Source of the DNA: an uncultured bacterium
GTDB taxonomy: Bacteria; Bacteroidota; Bacteroidia; Bacteroidales; CAIWKO01
NCBI GenBank assembly: GCA_903916135.1
Contig: CAIWVT010000556.1
Location: 1-5,047, forward strand
Direction of reading: 5' to 3'
Length of the DNA stretch: 5,047 nucleotides
In this document: piece by piece, positions 1 through 5,047 of the stretch
Position numbering within the stretch: the stretch's first letter is position 1
Layout of the letters: every line of letters begins with the position of its first letter
Made by a program: the position numbers and the translations under genes
Notes under the pieces: model-generated
What the model was told of the DNA's origin: nothing
The model's input: only the letters and a program-made list of their open reading frames with translations
Databases searched by the model: none

Positions 1-99
1 ATACAAGCTATACAAGGATTTTAATTAAAAATGAAGAGCAAGCTCAACTACTAAAAATGTTCGATATTGACTCAGGGTGTCCCAGTGCGTAAAACAGGA

Positions 100-151
100 G
101 AGCAACGCATTCGTAATGCGTAGGTCGTGGGTTCGAGTCCCATTAGTGGCT
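100..151 (+). tRNA. 3' fragment of tRNA-Thr (anticodon CGT), probable attachment-site remnant
   Basis: The sequence folds as the 3' part of a tRNA. GAGC (100-103) is the 3' strand of the D stem. A perfect 5-bp anticodon stem, ACGCA/TGCGT (105-109 with 117-121), encloses the loop TTCGTAA with anticodon CGT at 112-114, which reads the threonine codon ACG. A five-base variable loop follows. The T arm (127-143) has a TTCGAGT loop, and TAGTGGC (144-150) is the 3' acceptor strand with discriminator T151. CCA is not encoded. The matching 5' acceptor strand, GCCACTA, and a normal D arm are absent upstream, so this is not a functional gene. Known biology: integrases that target tRNA genes leave an intact tRNA at one end of the element and a 3' fragment at the other. 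Because the terminator follows the fragment, I infer that the element lies to the left and native chromosome to the right. Confidence 0.8.
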
Positions 152-157
152 CTAATG

Positions 158-187
158 AAAGGTTTGGATTTCTCCAAACCTTTTTTA
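158..187 (+). terminator. intrinsic terminator after the tRNA-Thr fragment
   Basis: A perfect 11-bp stem (158-168 with 173-183, core GGTTTGG/CCAAACC) closes a 4-base loop and runs into a T-tract (181-187). This is a textbook rho-independent terminator for + strand transcripts. It begins only seven bases after the tRNA end, so it probably served the original complete tRNA gene. It would also stop transcription entering from the left. Confidence 0.85.
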
Positions 188-235
188 TTTATAGAAAGTT
201 TATCTTATTAAAAAGCTAACTCAACTAATTTTGAA

Positions 236-264
236 TGAAGCCTTCACTTGGAGAGAAGGCTTCA
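236..264. repeat. 10-bp inverted repeat (GAAGCCTTC / GAAGGCTTC)
   Basis: TGAAGCCTTC (236-245) and GAAGGCTTCA (255-264) are exact reverse complements around a 9-base spacer. Each arm is also close to self-palindromic. No T-tract follows, so it does not look like a terminator. Its function is unknown; it may be another REP-like unit. Confidence 0.6.
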
Positions 265-277
265 CTAACTCGATTTT

Positions 278-328
278 GGCTGGGGGCTAAAAGGATAGAG
301 GCGGCGGAGGCAGAGGCTGCCGCCGAAC
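278..328. repeat. GC-rich repeat family A, copy 1
   Basis: This is a 51-bp copy matching 484-534 at 42 of 51 positions by hand alignment. Its conserved 36-bp core (293-328) starts GGATAG, passes through CGGAGGCAGAGG and ends CGCCGAAC. Within this copy GGCGGC (300-305) pairs with GCCGCC (319-324), making a strong hairpin. That pairing is not kept in copy 2. Confidence 0.7.
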
Positions 329-338
329 AAGTTTTTTA

Positions 339-351
339 ATCCCGAAGGGAT
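339..351. repeat. CCCGAAGGG palindrome family B, copy 1
   Basis: ATCCC-GAA-GGGAT is a 5-bp stem with a 3-base loop, followed by TGACATTATTATA. The same tail, in inverted orientation, is carried by copy 4 (reverse complement TGCCATTATTATA). Copies 1 and 2 point right, and copies 3 and 4 point left. Confidence 0.7.
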
Positions 352-387
352 GACATTATTATATTACGAATACAACGGCTATCACGT

Positions 388-428
388 ACCCCGAAGGGGT
401 GATATTATGTATGTCACCCCTTCGGGGT
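388..428. repeat. CCCGAAGGG palindrome family B, copies 2 and 3 as a perfect inverted pair
   Basis: Copy 2 is ACCCCGAAGGGGT (388-400) and copy 3 is ACCCCTTCGGGGT (416-428). With flanking bases, ACCCCGAAGGGGTGA (388-402) is the exact reverse complement of TCACCCCTTCGGGGT (414-428) around an 11-base spacer. Each arm is itself a hairpin, so the unit can fold either as one long 15-bp stem or as two small stems. Copy 3 runs into TTTT and could act as a weak + strand terminator. Confidence 0.8.
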
Positions 429-465
429 TTTATCTCGCTTCATTTTGCTCTTTCTATAATAATGG

Positions 466-483
466 CACCCCTTCGGGGTTTTA
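466..483. repeat. CCCGAAGGG palindrome family B, copy 4
   Basis: The 18 bases at 466-483, CACCCCTTCGGGGTTTTA, are identical to 415-432. The 5-bp stem has a TTC loop and is followed by TTTT. On the minus strand the copy reads ACCCCGAAGGGGTGCCATTATTATA, the same organisation as copy 1. Confidence 0.7.
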
Positions 484-534
484 GGCTGTAGTCTATAAGG
501 ATAGAAGCGACGGAGGCAGAGGTTAGCGCCGAAC
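484..534. repeat. GC-rich repeat family A, copy 2
   Basis: The 36-bp core at 499-534 matches copy 1 (293-328) at 31 of 36 positions. The 15 bases before the core are also related (11 of 15). It starts directly after palindrome copy 4 and ends just before the first 58-bp unit, so the families abut without spacer. Confidence 0.7.
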
Positions 535-537
535 GGG

Positions 538-665
538 TCTTCAGCCCTGAAAGGGCTTTATACATTAAGGCAGGGTGAAGCCCTGTTTTACTATCACATC
601 TATGAACTCTTCAGCCCTGAAAGGGTGTTATATAGTAACGCAGGGAGCAGCTCTGCTTTACTATC
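538..665. repeat. 58-bp hairpin repeat family C, two tandem copies
   Basis: Copy 1 (538-595) and copy 2 (608-665) agree at 49 of 58 positions and are separated by 12 bases, giving a 70-bp period. Each begins TCTTCAGCCCTGAAAGGG and ends TTTACTATC. Copy 1 contains two hairpins: AGCCCT-GAA-AGGGCT (543-557) and CAGGG-tgaag-CCCTG (571-585). Copy 2 keeps both in weakened form with wobble pairs. No reading frame or T-tract supports a coding or terminator role. Confidence 0.75.
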
Positions 666-691
666 CTAGATAGTTTTTCGTTCATTTATAG

Positions 692-711
692 CACAGGGCT
701 TACACCCTGTG
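692..711. repeat. hairpin CACAGGG / CCCTGTG
   Basis: There is a perfect 7-bp stem (692-698 with 705-711) around the 6-base loop CTTACA. The CAGGG/CCCTG core resembles the second hairpin of family C, so it may be a diverged partial member. No T-tract follows. Confidence 0.55.
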
Positions 712-760
712 TTAGTGCATGTCGCCAGGGCTATGCTATAATATTCAAAATTAACCCTCG

Positions 761-796
761 GGATAGTTACGACGGAGATTGAGGCTAATGCCGATG
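761..796. repeat. GC-rich repeat family A, copy 3 (diverged)
   Basis: This 36-base unit starts GGATAG and matches copy 2 at 25 of 36 positions, keeping CGACGGAG, GAGG and GCCGA. The 15-base left flank shared by copies 1 and 2 is not conserved here. It overlaps the most upstream in-frame start (TTG at 779) of the following gene, so that longer reading frame would begin inside a repeat. Confidence 0.55.
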
Positions 797-832
797 AGAA
801 ATAAAATTTTTTATCAAAATTTATTTAAAAAG

Positions 833-862
833 TTTCCATTTCAAAAATATTACCTATATTTG
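833..862 (+). promoter_or_regulatory. predicted Bacteroidota-type promoter of the restriction-modification gene
   Basis: TATATTTG (855-862) is an exact match to the TAnnTTTG -7 consensus known for the primary sigma factor of this phylum. TTTC (833-836) stands 18 bases upstream as a one-mismatch version of the -33 TTTG box. Transcription would start near 868-870, leaving a leader of about 12 bases before ATG 881. This agrees with 881, not 779, as the start codon. It is predicted by motif only, in an AT-rich stretch where chance matches are possible. Confidence 0.4.
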
Positions 863-876
863 AAAAATTTTTCAAA
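859..876. promoter_or_regulatory. 18-bp perfect palindrome before the start codon, possible operator
   Basis: TTTGAAAAATTTTTCAAA is its own reverse complement. It overlaps the last four bases of the predicted -7 box, spans the presumed transcription start and ends four bases before ATG 881. A dimeric repressor bound here would block transcription, and in RNA the site could fold over the start codon. No regulator gene is seen in the window, so the operator role is inference. Confidence 0.35.
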
Positions 877-880
877 ACTC

Positions 881-3800
881 ATGTCTAAACCACTCATCAA
901 TCAATATTACCAAAGCCTCGACCGAACTCTCCAGTTTGGTAAAAGCCGTAATGAACAAAGCATACGCAACACTTTTTGGGTTTTATTGAATGAATATGCT
1001 CATAAACACAACTATGAAGTTATTGCTGAAGTTTCCGTTATGGGAACCAAAGGAACCAAGGTTAGGCCCGATGGTGTAGTAAAAAATCTTTGGGGACTCG
1101 ATATTGGCTTGTGGGAAAGCAAAGATGAAAAAGATGATATTGAAGCCGAAATAGATGCCAAGATTAAAAAAGGCTATCCGCTAACCAATATTCTTTTCGA
1201 AGATAGCCATGTGGCGGTTCTTTTTCAGCGCGGGCAGGAAGTTTGCCGTGCGAAGGTGAGGGATGCAGATAAACTGCATCATTTACTTACCAAATTCATA
1301 GCTTTTAAAAGCGAAACGGTGTATAAATTTGAAGATGCCATCGAAAAGTTTAAAGCCGACATCCCCATTATTGTTGAAACCCTTCGGGCAAGAATTGTTG
1401 ATAGTCGCACAAGCAATGCAGCATTTCTGGAGGCACAAACCACTTTTCTTGACCTGTGCAAAGCTGAAATAAATCCCGATATTACTTTGGAAGATGTGCG
1501 CGAAATGATGATACAGCACATTCTCACAAGCGATATATTCAACCGCATTTTTGATGACCCCGATTTCCACCGCCACAACACCATAGCTGCCGAACTCGAA
1601 AAGCTGATAAGTATATTGTTTACGTATGCAGAGCGCCGCAACCTTCTGGGCAGCATTGAACATTATTACGAAGCCATCAATGCCACCGCGGCAGGAATAA
1701 CCGACCACCACGAAAAACAAAAGTTTCTGAAGGTGCTTTACGAAAACTTTTATAAGGTCTATAACCCCAAAGCTGCCGATCGCTTAGGTGTGGTTTATAC
1801 CCCCAATGAAATTGTGCGCTTTATGGTGCAAAGTACCAACTATTTGCTGAATAGACATTTTGGTAAAATCCTTGCCGATAAAAATGTGGAAATATTAGAC
1901 CCTGCAACAGGAACCGGAACTTTTATCTGCGATATTATTGAAAATGCCATACCAAAACAAGACCTTGATTATAAATTCAAGAACGAGATACACGCCAACG
2001 AAGTTGCTATTTTGCCTTACTACATTGCTAACCTCAACATAGAATATACCTTTAAACAAAAGATGCAGTATTATGCTGAGTTTCCAAACCTGTGTTTTGT
2101 GGATACACTTGACAATACAGATGCTTTGGCTTACGTTGGCAAACAACATGATATGTTTGGTTTGACTTCTGAAAATACCGAAAGAATAAAAAGGCAGAAC
2201 AGTAAAAAGATTTCGGTTATTATTGGGAACCCTCCTTATAATGCCAACCAGAAGAATGAAAATGAAAATAATAAGAAACGTGATTATCCAAGCATTGATA
2301 AAAGAATCAGCGAAACTTATGTTAAAGAAAGTTCAGCACAAAAGAAAAAAGTGTATGATATGTATTCAAGGTTTTTTAGATGGGCATCTGATAGAATTGA
2401 TGCTAATGGTATAATTTGTTTTATCACAAATAGTTCATTTTTAAATGCCAGAGGATTTGATGGTTTTAGAAAATCAATTAGGAAGGAGTTTGAATTTATT
2501 TACATAATTGATTTAGGCGGTGATATAAGGGAAAAGAAAAATAATAAGGAAGTGACAGGGAACGTATTTGGCATAATAACAGGAGTTTGTATAACACTTC
2601 TAGTCAAAAAAAACAATACAAATGAAAGAGCCAAAATACATCTTTACAATTTTAATGATAATTTGAGTAAAAATGACAAACTAAGTTTATTATTTGACAC
2701 AAAATTTAATTCGATAAAATTTCAAGCAATAAGCCCTGATAAGAATGAAAATTGGTTAGATGTTGAAGAAAATGATTTCTCGATAAATATTCCATTATTG
2801 GACAAAACATCAAAAAATTCAATCTTCAGTATTTATTCAAATGGGGTTGCTACAAATAGAGATGAATGGGCTTATGATTTTTCAATAAATGCACTTGGTC
2901 AAAAAATAAATTACTTTATTAAAGAGTACAATAATGAAGTTGATAGATGGATTGATTACAAAAAGGTAGAAAAATATATTGACACAAAGAAAGAATCAAA
3001 TCCAATAGTTGATAATTTTACCGAAGAAAGGAACTTAATTAAATGGTCAAGCAGATTGAAACGGGATAAATTAAGAAAAGAAAAAAAAGGATTATTTAAT
3101 TCAAAAGAAATTCGCACATGTTATTATAGACCTTTTCTTAAAACCAACATTTACTATGGATATATTCCTATTGATATTAAAGGTGCTACTCCTTTTCTTT
3201 TCCCTGAATCTGATTCTATTAATAAAGTTATTTCTTTTGCGAATAATGAACAAACGAACATTTTAGTATTATCTATTAATGCTTTATGTGATCTTAATTT
3301 TTGTGCAAGAGGTTCAACATGTTTACCAATCTATAGATATGATAACGAAGGCAACCGCCTCGACAACATCACCGATTGGGGTCTTCAACAATTTACCGAT
3401 CATTATCAGGATGATAAAATCACCAAAGAAGATATTTTTCATTACACTTATGCTGTATTGCATAACCCCGCTTATCGCAAAAAATATGAACTGAACCTGA
3501 AACGTGAATTTCCACGCCTGCCTTTTTATGATGATTTCTTTAAATGGGCTGCTTGGGGCAAAGCTTTGATGGAGTTGCACATCAACTACGAAACTGTTGA
3601 ACCCTATGATTTGAAGGTAAACACTTTTGAAGTGAAAGCCGAAGCCAAACGACAAAAAGAAATCTTCACCGAAGCACAGGAACCGGAAGCTATGTATAGC
3701 CGTCAGCCCAAAATAAAAGTAAAACTTAAAGCCGATAAAGGAACCGGAATTATCGAAATTGATGAACTAACCTTTATTAGTGGTGTTCCCAAAGAGGCTT

Positions 3801-4015
3801 GGGATTATAAGTTGGGCAACCGCTCTGCTTTGGAATGGATATTAGATCAATATAAAGAAAAGAAACCAAGCGATCCAACCATAGCCGAAAAGTTTAATAC
3901 CTACCGCTTTGTTGACTATAAAGAGCGTGTGATAGATTTATTGAAGAGGGTTTGCAGGGTGAGTGTTGAAACTATGGCGATTGTTGGAGAGATGGAAAAA
4001 GTTGTTGAAAATTAA
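881..4015 (+). CDS. single-chain restriction-modification enzyme: PD-ExK nuclease, N6-adenine methyltransferase and Type ISP-like specificity domain
   Basis: This 1044-residue protein is predicted to methylate an adenine in a target sequence and to cut unmethylated DNA. In order: an N-terminal nuclease with P63-D64 and E79-S-K81 (PD-ExK); a mostly helical linker to about residue 295; and a gamma-class methyltransferase core. The core has motif X-like VVYTPNEIVRFMV (from 304), SAM-binding D340-PATGTGTF (motif I), catalytic N450-PPY (motif IV), FITNSSF (514-520) and GNVFG (560-564). The specificity part includes YRPF (around 750) and CLPIYRYD (from 814), resembling the Type ISP C-terminal domain. 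No Walker helicase motifs are seen and the length is well below the roughly 1600 residues of Type ISP enzymes such as LlaBIII, so a Type IIG-like mode is likely. I chose ATG 881 because the in-frame TTG 779 lies in a repeat and the extension is K/F/Y-rich without domain character. The stretch at 2180-3340 is far more AT-rich than either end. The recognition sequence cannot be read from the sequence. Confidence 0.9.
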   Translation: MSKPLINQYYQSLDRTLQFGKSRNEQSIRNTFWVLLNEYAHKHNYEVIAEVSVMGTKGTKVRPDGVVKNLWGLDIGLWESKDEKDDIEAEIDAKIKKGYPLTNILFEDSHVAVLFQRGQEVCRAKVRDADKLHHLLTKFIAFKSETVYKFEDAIEKFKADIPIIVETLRARIVDSRTSNAAFLEAQTTFLDLCKAEINPDITLEDVREMMIQHILTSDIFNRIFDDPDFHRHNTIAAELEKLISILFTYAERRNLLGSIEHYYEAINATAAGITDHHEKQKFLKVLYENFYKVYNPKAADRLGVVYTPNEIVRFMVQSTNYLLNRHFGKILADKNVEILDPATGTGTFICDIIENAIPKQDLDYKFKNEIHANEVAILPYYIANLNIEYTFKQKMQYYAEFPNLCFVDTLDNTDALAYVGKQHDMFGLTSENTERIKRQNSKKISVIIGNPPYNANQKNENENNKKRDYPSIDKRISETYVKESSAQKKKVYDMYSRFFRWASDRIDANGIICFITNSSFLNARGFDGFRKSIRKEFEFIYIIDLGGDIREKKNNKEVTGNVFGIITGVCITLLVKKNNTNERAKIHLYNFNDNLSKNDKLSLLFDTKFNSIKFQAISPDKNENWLDVEENDFSINIPLLDKTSKNSIFSIYSNGVATNRDEWAYDFSINALGQKINYFIKEYNNEVDRWIDYKKVEKYIDTKKESNPIVDNFTEERNLIKWSSRLKRDKLRKEKKGLFNSKEIRTCYYRPFLKTNIYYGYIPIDIKGATPFLFPESDSINKVISFANNEQTNILVLSINALCDLNFCARGSTCLPIYRYDNEGNRLDNITDWGLQQFTDHYQDDKITKEDIFHYTYAVLHNPAYRKKYELNLKREFPRLPFYDDFFKWAAWGKALMELHINYETVEPYDLKVNTFEVKAEAKRQKEIFTEAQEPEAMYSRQPKIKVKLKADKGTGIIEIDELTFISGVPKEAWDYKLGNRSALEWILDQYKEKKPSDPTIAEKFNTYRFVDYKERVIDLLKRVCRVSVETMAIVGEMEKVVEN

Positions 4016-4035
4016 TTTTATTAATATTGTTAAAT

Positions 4036-4818
4036 ATGGAAAGAATTACCCTTTTTAAAGAAATGCTTGTTCAGGCAGAAATTAATAACTTCTATATTGG
4101 AACAGGAAATCCTAATGCCGATATTTTAATCATTGGGAAAGAGATTTCAGTTGATCCCAAAATTGATAAAGGAAATATGCAATGTCAAACCGAAATGTCA
4201 AATAATATTATGCATTGGAAAAGAGATGTTGGAAAAAATCAAAAAGACATTGAAAATTATAATGGTTCCAATTACTCCCCTTTATATCCCTATAAAGGAC
4301 AAAAATTAATAATAAACAATAATAAGAACGGAGGAACAAGCCGTACCTGGTATAATTATCAGAAGCTTTATAATCTTATTTACCCGGAAAACAAAATAGA
4401 AGGCATTATAAACTTTCATGAAGGAGTTTTTATTACGGAGTTAAATGATTCGCCAAGTCCCAAAACAAGAGATGCGAATAAGGATTCTCTAGCTAAAAGA
4501 AAATTGTTTATTAAAGAGTCACAATTTTTTAAAAGCTTTAAGGTTGTACTAATTGCCGGTCTTGGGTATTTTAAAATTAAGGTTGGAGAAAATGAAATTG
4601 AAGATATCTTTTATGTGAAATTTACTGATGAAAAAAAGATTAAGGACTTTCCAAAACAAAAATATTGGGTTCATCAAGGAATAAGTTTGCCAAAGTTATT
4701 AATCAATACGCGACAATTAAGTATGTATGTGACTAATGAATTGCTTGAAGAAATTGCGGAGGAAATAAAAAAGTCATTGCACGGCTTAGAGCCATACAAT
4801 GACTATCGCCATTATTGA
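4036..4818 (+). CDS. hypothetical protein, possibly uracil-DNA glycosylase-superfamily fold
   Basis: This 260-residue soluble protein has no signal peptide or membrane segment. I do not recognise it with certainty. Residues 22-36, GTGNPNADILIIGKE, resemble the first strand and active-site loop of family 4/5 uracil-DNA glycosylases (pattern GxGNPxAxIxxVGExPG), although GEAPG is replaced by GKEIS. A hydrophobic strand VVLIAGLGYF (170-179) and a late HQG...LLINTRQLS block (213-229) could correspond to the core strand and the histidine motif. A helix, NELLEEIAEEIKKSL, ends the domain. The superfamily resemblance is weak, and enzymatic activity is not implied. ATG 4036 is preferred over TTG 4027; it lies 20 bases after the stop of the restriction-modification gene, with no promoter or terminator between, so co-transcription is likely. 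The gene is very AT-rich, like the central part of its neighbour. An alternative is a restriction-system accessory protein of unknown fold. Confidence 0.8.
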   Translation: MERITLFKEMLVQAEINNFYIGTGNPNADILIIGKEISVDPKIDKGNMQCQTEMSNNIMHWKRDVGKNQKDIENYNGSNYSPLYPYKGQKLIINNNKNGGTSRTWYNYQKLYNLIYPENKIEGIINFHEGVFITELNDSPSPKTRDANKDSLAKRKLFIKESQFFKSFKVVLIAGLGYFKIKVGENEIEDIFYVKFTDEKKIKDFPKQKYWVHQGISLPKLLINTRQLSMYVTNELLEEIAEEIKKSLHGLEPYNDYRHY

Positions 4819-4937
4819 TTTGAAATTGACGTTCGTCGAAATTCTTTTTCTATTGCCCCTATTCTTTTAGGGTCTGCCGAAAAATTATAATTCCTCCACA
4901 AAGATAAACATTCTCTTCATCCCTTACCAAAATAAAA

Positions 4938-4989
4938 TCCCATCATCCAAAAACTTTATGCTCCCATCAAGAAACTTTCTCCTCCCATC
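4938..4989. repeat. short degenerate tandem repeat around TCCCATC
   Basis: AAACTTTATGCTCCCATC (4951-4968) and AAACTTTCTCCTCCCATC (4972-4989) match at 16 of 18 positions with a 21-bp period. A third TCCCATC lies at 4938-4944. The period is a multiple of three but no reading frame with a start codon covers it. The rest of 4819-5047 shows only a small GACG-TT-CGTC hairpin (4828-4837) flanked by direct GAAATT repeats, and nothing coding that I can support. Confidence 0.5.
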
Positions 4990-5047
4990 CCTTCTTTGTT
5001 TGCTGTTGTTTCTTTATTAACATATACCATAAAAAAAGTTTATGACA

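Larger units (their letters stand above)
188..858. other. gene-free block filled with interleaved short palindromic repeats
   Basis: No convincing coding region is visible on either strand across roughly 670 bases. The stretch contains an isolated hairpin (236-264), three copies of a 36-bp GC-rich unit, four CCCGAAGGG-type palindromes, two copies of a 58-bp hairpin unit and one 7-bp-stem hairpin (692-711). The repeats are listed separately. From about 797 to 858 the sequence becomes very AT-rich and holds the -33 part of the predicted promoter of the downstream gene. The organisation resembles REP-like (repetitive extragenic palindromic) clusters. That identity is inferred from structure and not from a genome-wide count. 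Confidence 0.75.

Noticed and set aside
3..92. A 29-codon open frame from the window edge ending TAA at 90-92 (TSYTRILIKNEEQAQLLKM...)
   Set aside because: It could be the C-terminus of the last gene of an element ending at the tRNA fragment, but 29 open codons with no recognisable motif or visible start are too little to support a gene. It does not resemble the C-terminus of a tyrosine recombinase that I recognise.
71..151. A complete tRNA with an enlarged D loop, using CTCAG at 71-75 as the D-stem 5' strand
   Set aside because: The loop would be over 20 bases long and no 5' acceptor strand complementary to TAGTGGC exists upstream, so the gene is truncated rather than unusual.
712..742. Sigma70-like TATAAT at 737-742
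   Set aside because: There is no matching -35 box at normal spacing, it lies within the repeat block and 139 bases from the start codon, and a closer phylum-type promoter is present.
188..780. CRISPR array
   Set aside because: Repeats are of three different families, in mixed orientation, with irregular spacing and no uniform spacers; no cas gene is present.
1279..1720. Minus-strand open frames of 125 and 145 codons inside the restriction-modification gene
   Set aside because: They lie wholly within the nuclease/linker coding region in antisense, have no family resemblance and are explained by the codon pattern of the real gene.
4958..5020. Short hydrophobic open frame (MLPSRNFLLPSLLCLLLFLY, 20 residues)
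   Set aside because: It arises from the degenerate CT-rich tandem repeat, has no ribosome-binding or promoter context and is too short to support.
4965..5047. Minus-strand frame open from the right edge (ends KKQQQTKKGWEEKVS)
   Set aside because: Only about 26 codons, low complexity, and overlapping the tandem repeat; it could be the tail of a gene beyond the window but nothing supports this.

Overview
This window most likely comes from a member of the Bacteroidota. The protein-coding parts have no Shine-Dalgarno sequences and AT-rich leaders. A TAnnTTTG-type -7 box lies just before the main gene. The long intergenic stretch is packed with short GC-rich palindromic repeats centred on CCCGAAGGG, a style I associate with this phylum. 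No database search was possible, so the assignment rests on sequence style and protein family resemblance.

Layout. Positions 1-99 hold no gene I can support. Positions 100-151 are the 3' two-thirds of a tRNA-Thr with anticodon CGT; its acceptor and D-arm 5' half is missing. The fragment is followed by a strong intrinsic terminator (158-187). A 3' tRNA fragment that keeps its own downstream terminator is the usual footprint of the far end of an element integrated in a tRNA gene, so an integrated element probably lies to the left of the window. Positions 188-858 are a gene-free block built from three interleaved families of short repeats. They are a 36-bp GC-rich unit (3 copies), a CCCGAAGGG palindrome (4 copies, two forming a perfect 41-bp inverted structure) and a 58-bp hairpin-bearing unit (2 copies), plus two further hairpins.

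Positions 881-4015 encode a 1044-residue single-chain restriction-modification enzyme. It has an N-terminal PD-ExK nuclease, a helical linker, a gamma-class N6-adenine methyltransferase core (DPATGTGTF, NPPY) and a C-terminal specificity region resembling that of Type ISP enzymes. It lacks the helicase of true Type ISP proteins. A predicted promoter and an 18-bp perfect palindrome sit directly before its ATG. The middle of the gene (about 2180-3340) is much more AT-rich than its two ends, as expected if the target-recognition half was exchanged by recombination.

Twenty bases downstream, 4036-4818 encodes a 260-residue protein of unknown function. Its motifs suggest, weakly, the uracil-DNA glycosylase superfamily fold. 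The two genes are on the same strand and probably co-transcribed. The likely reading is a small defence locus next to a tRNA integration hotspot: a combined methylase-nuclease plus a possible accessory base-acting or DNA-sensing protein. The last 229 bases (4819-5047) contain only a small degenerate tandem repeat.
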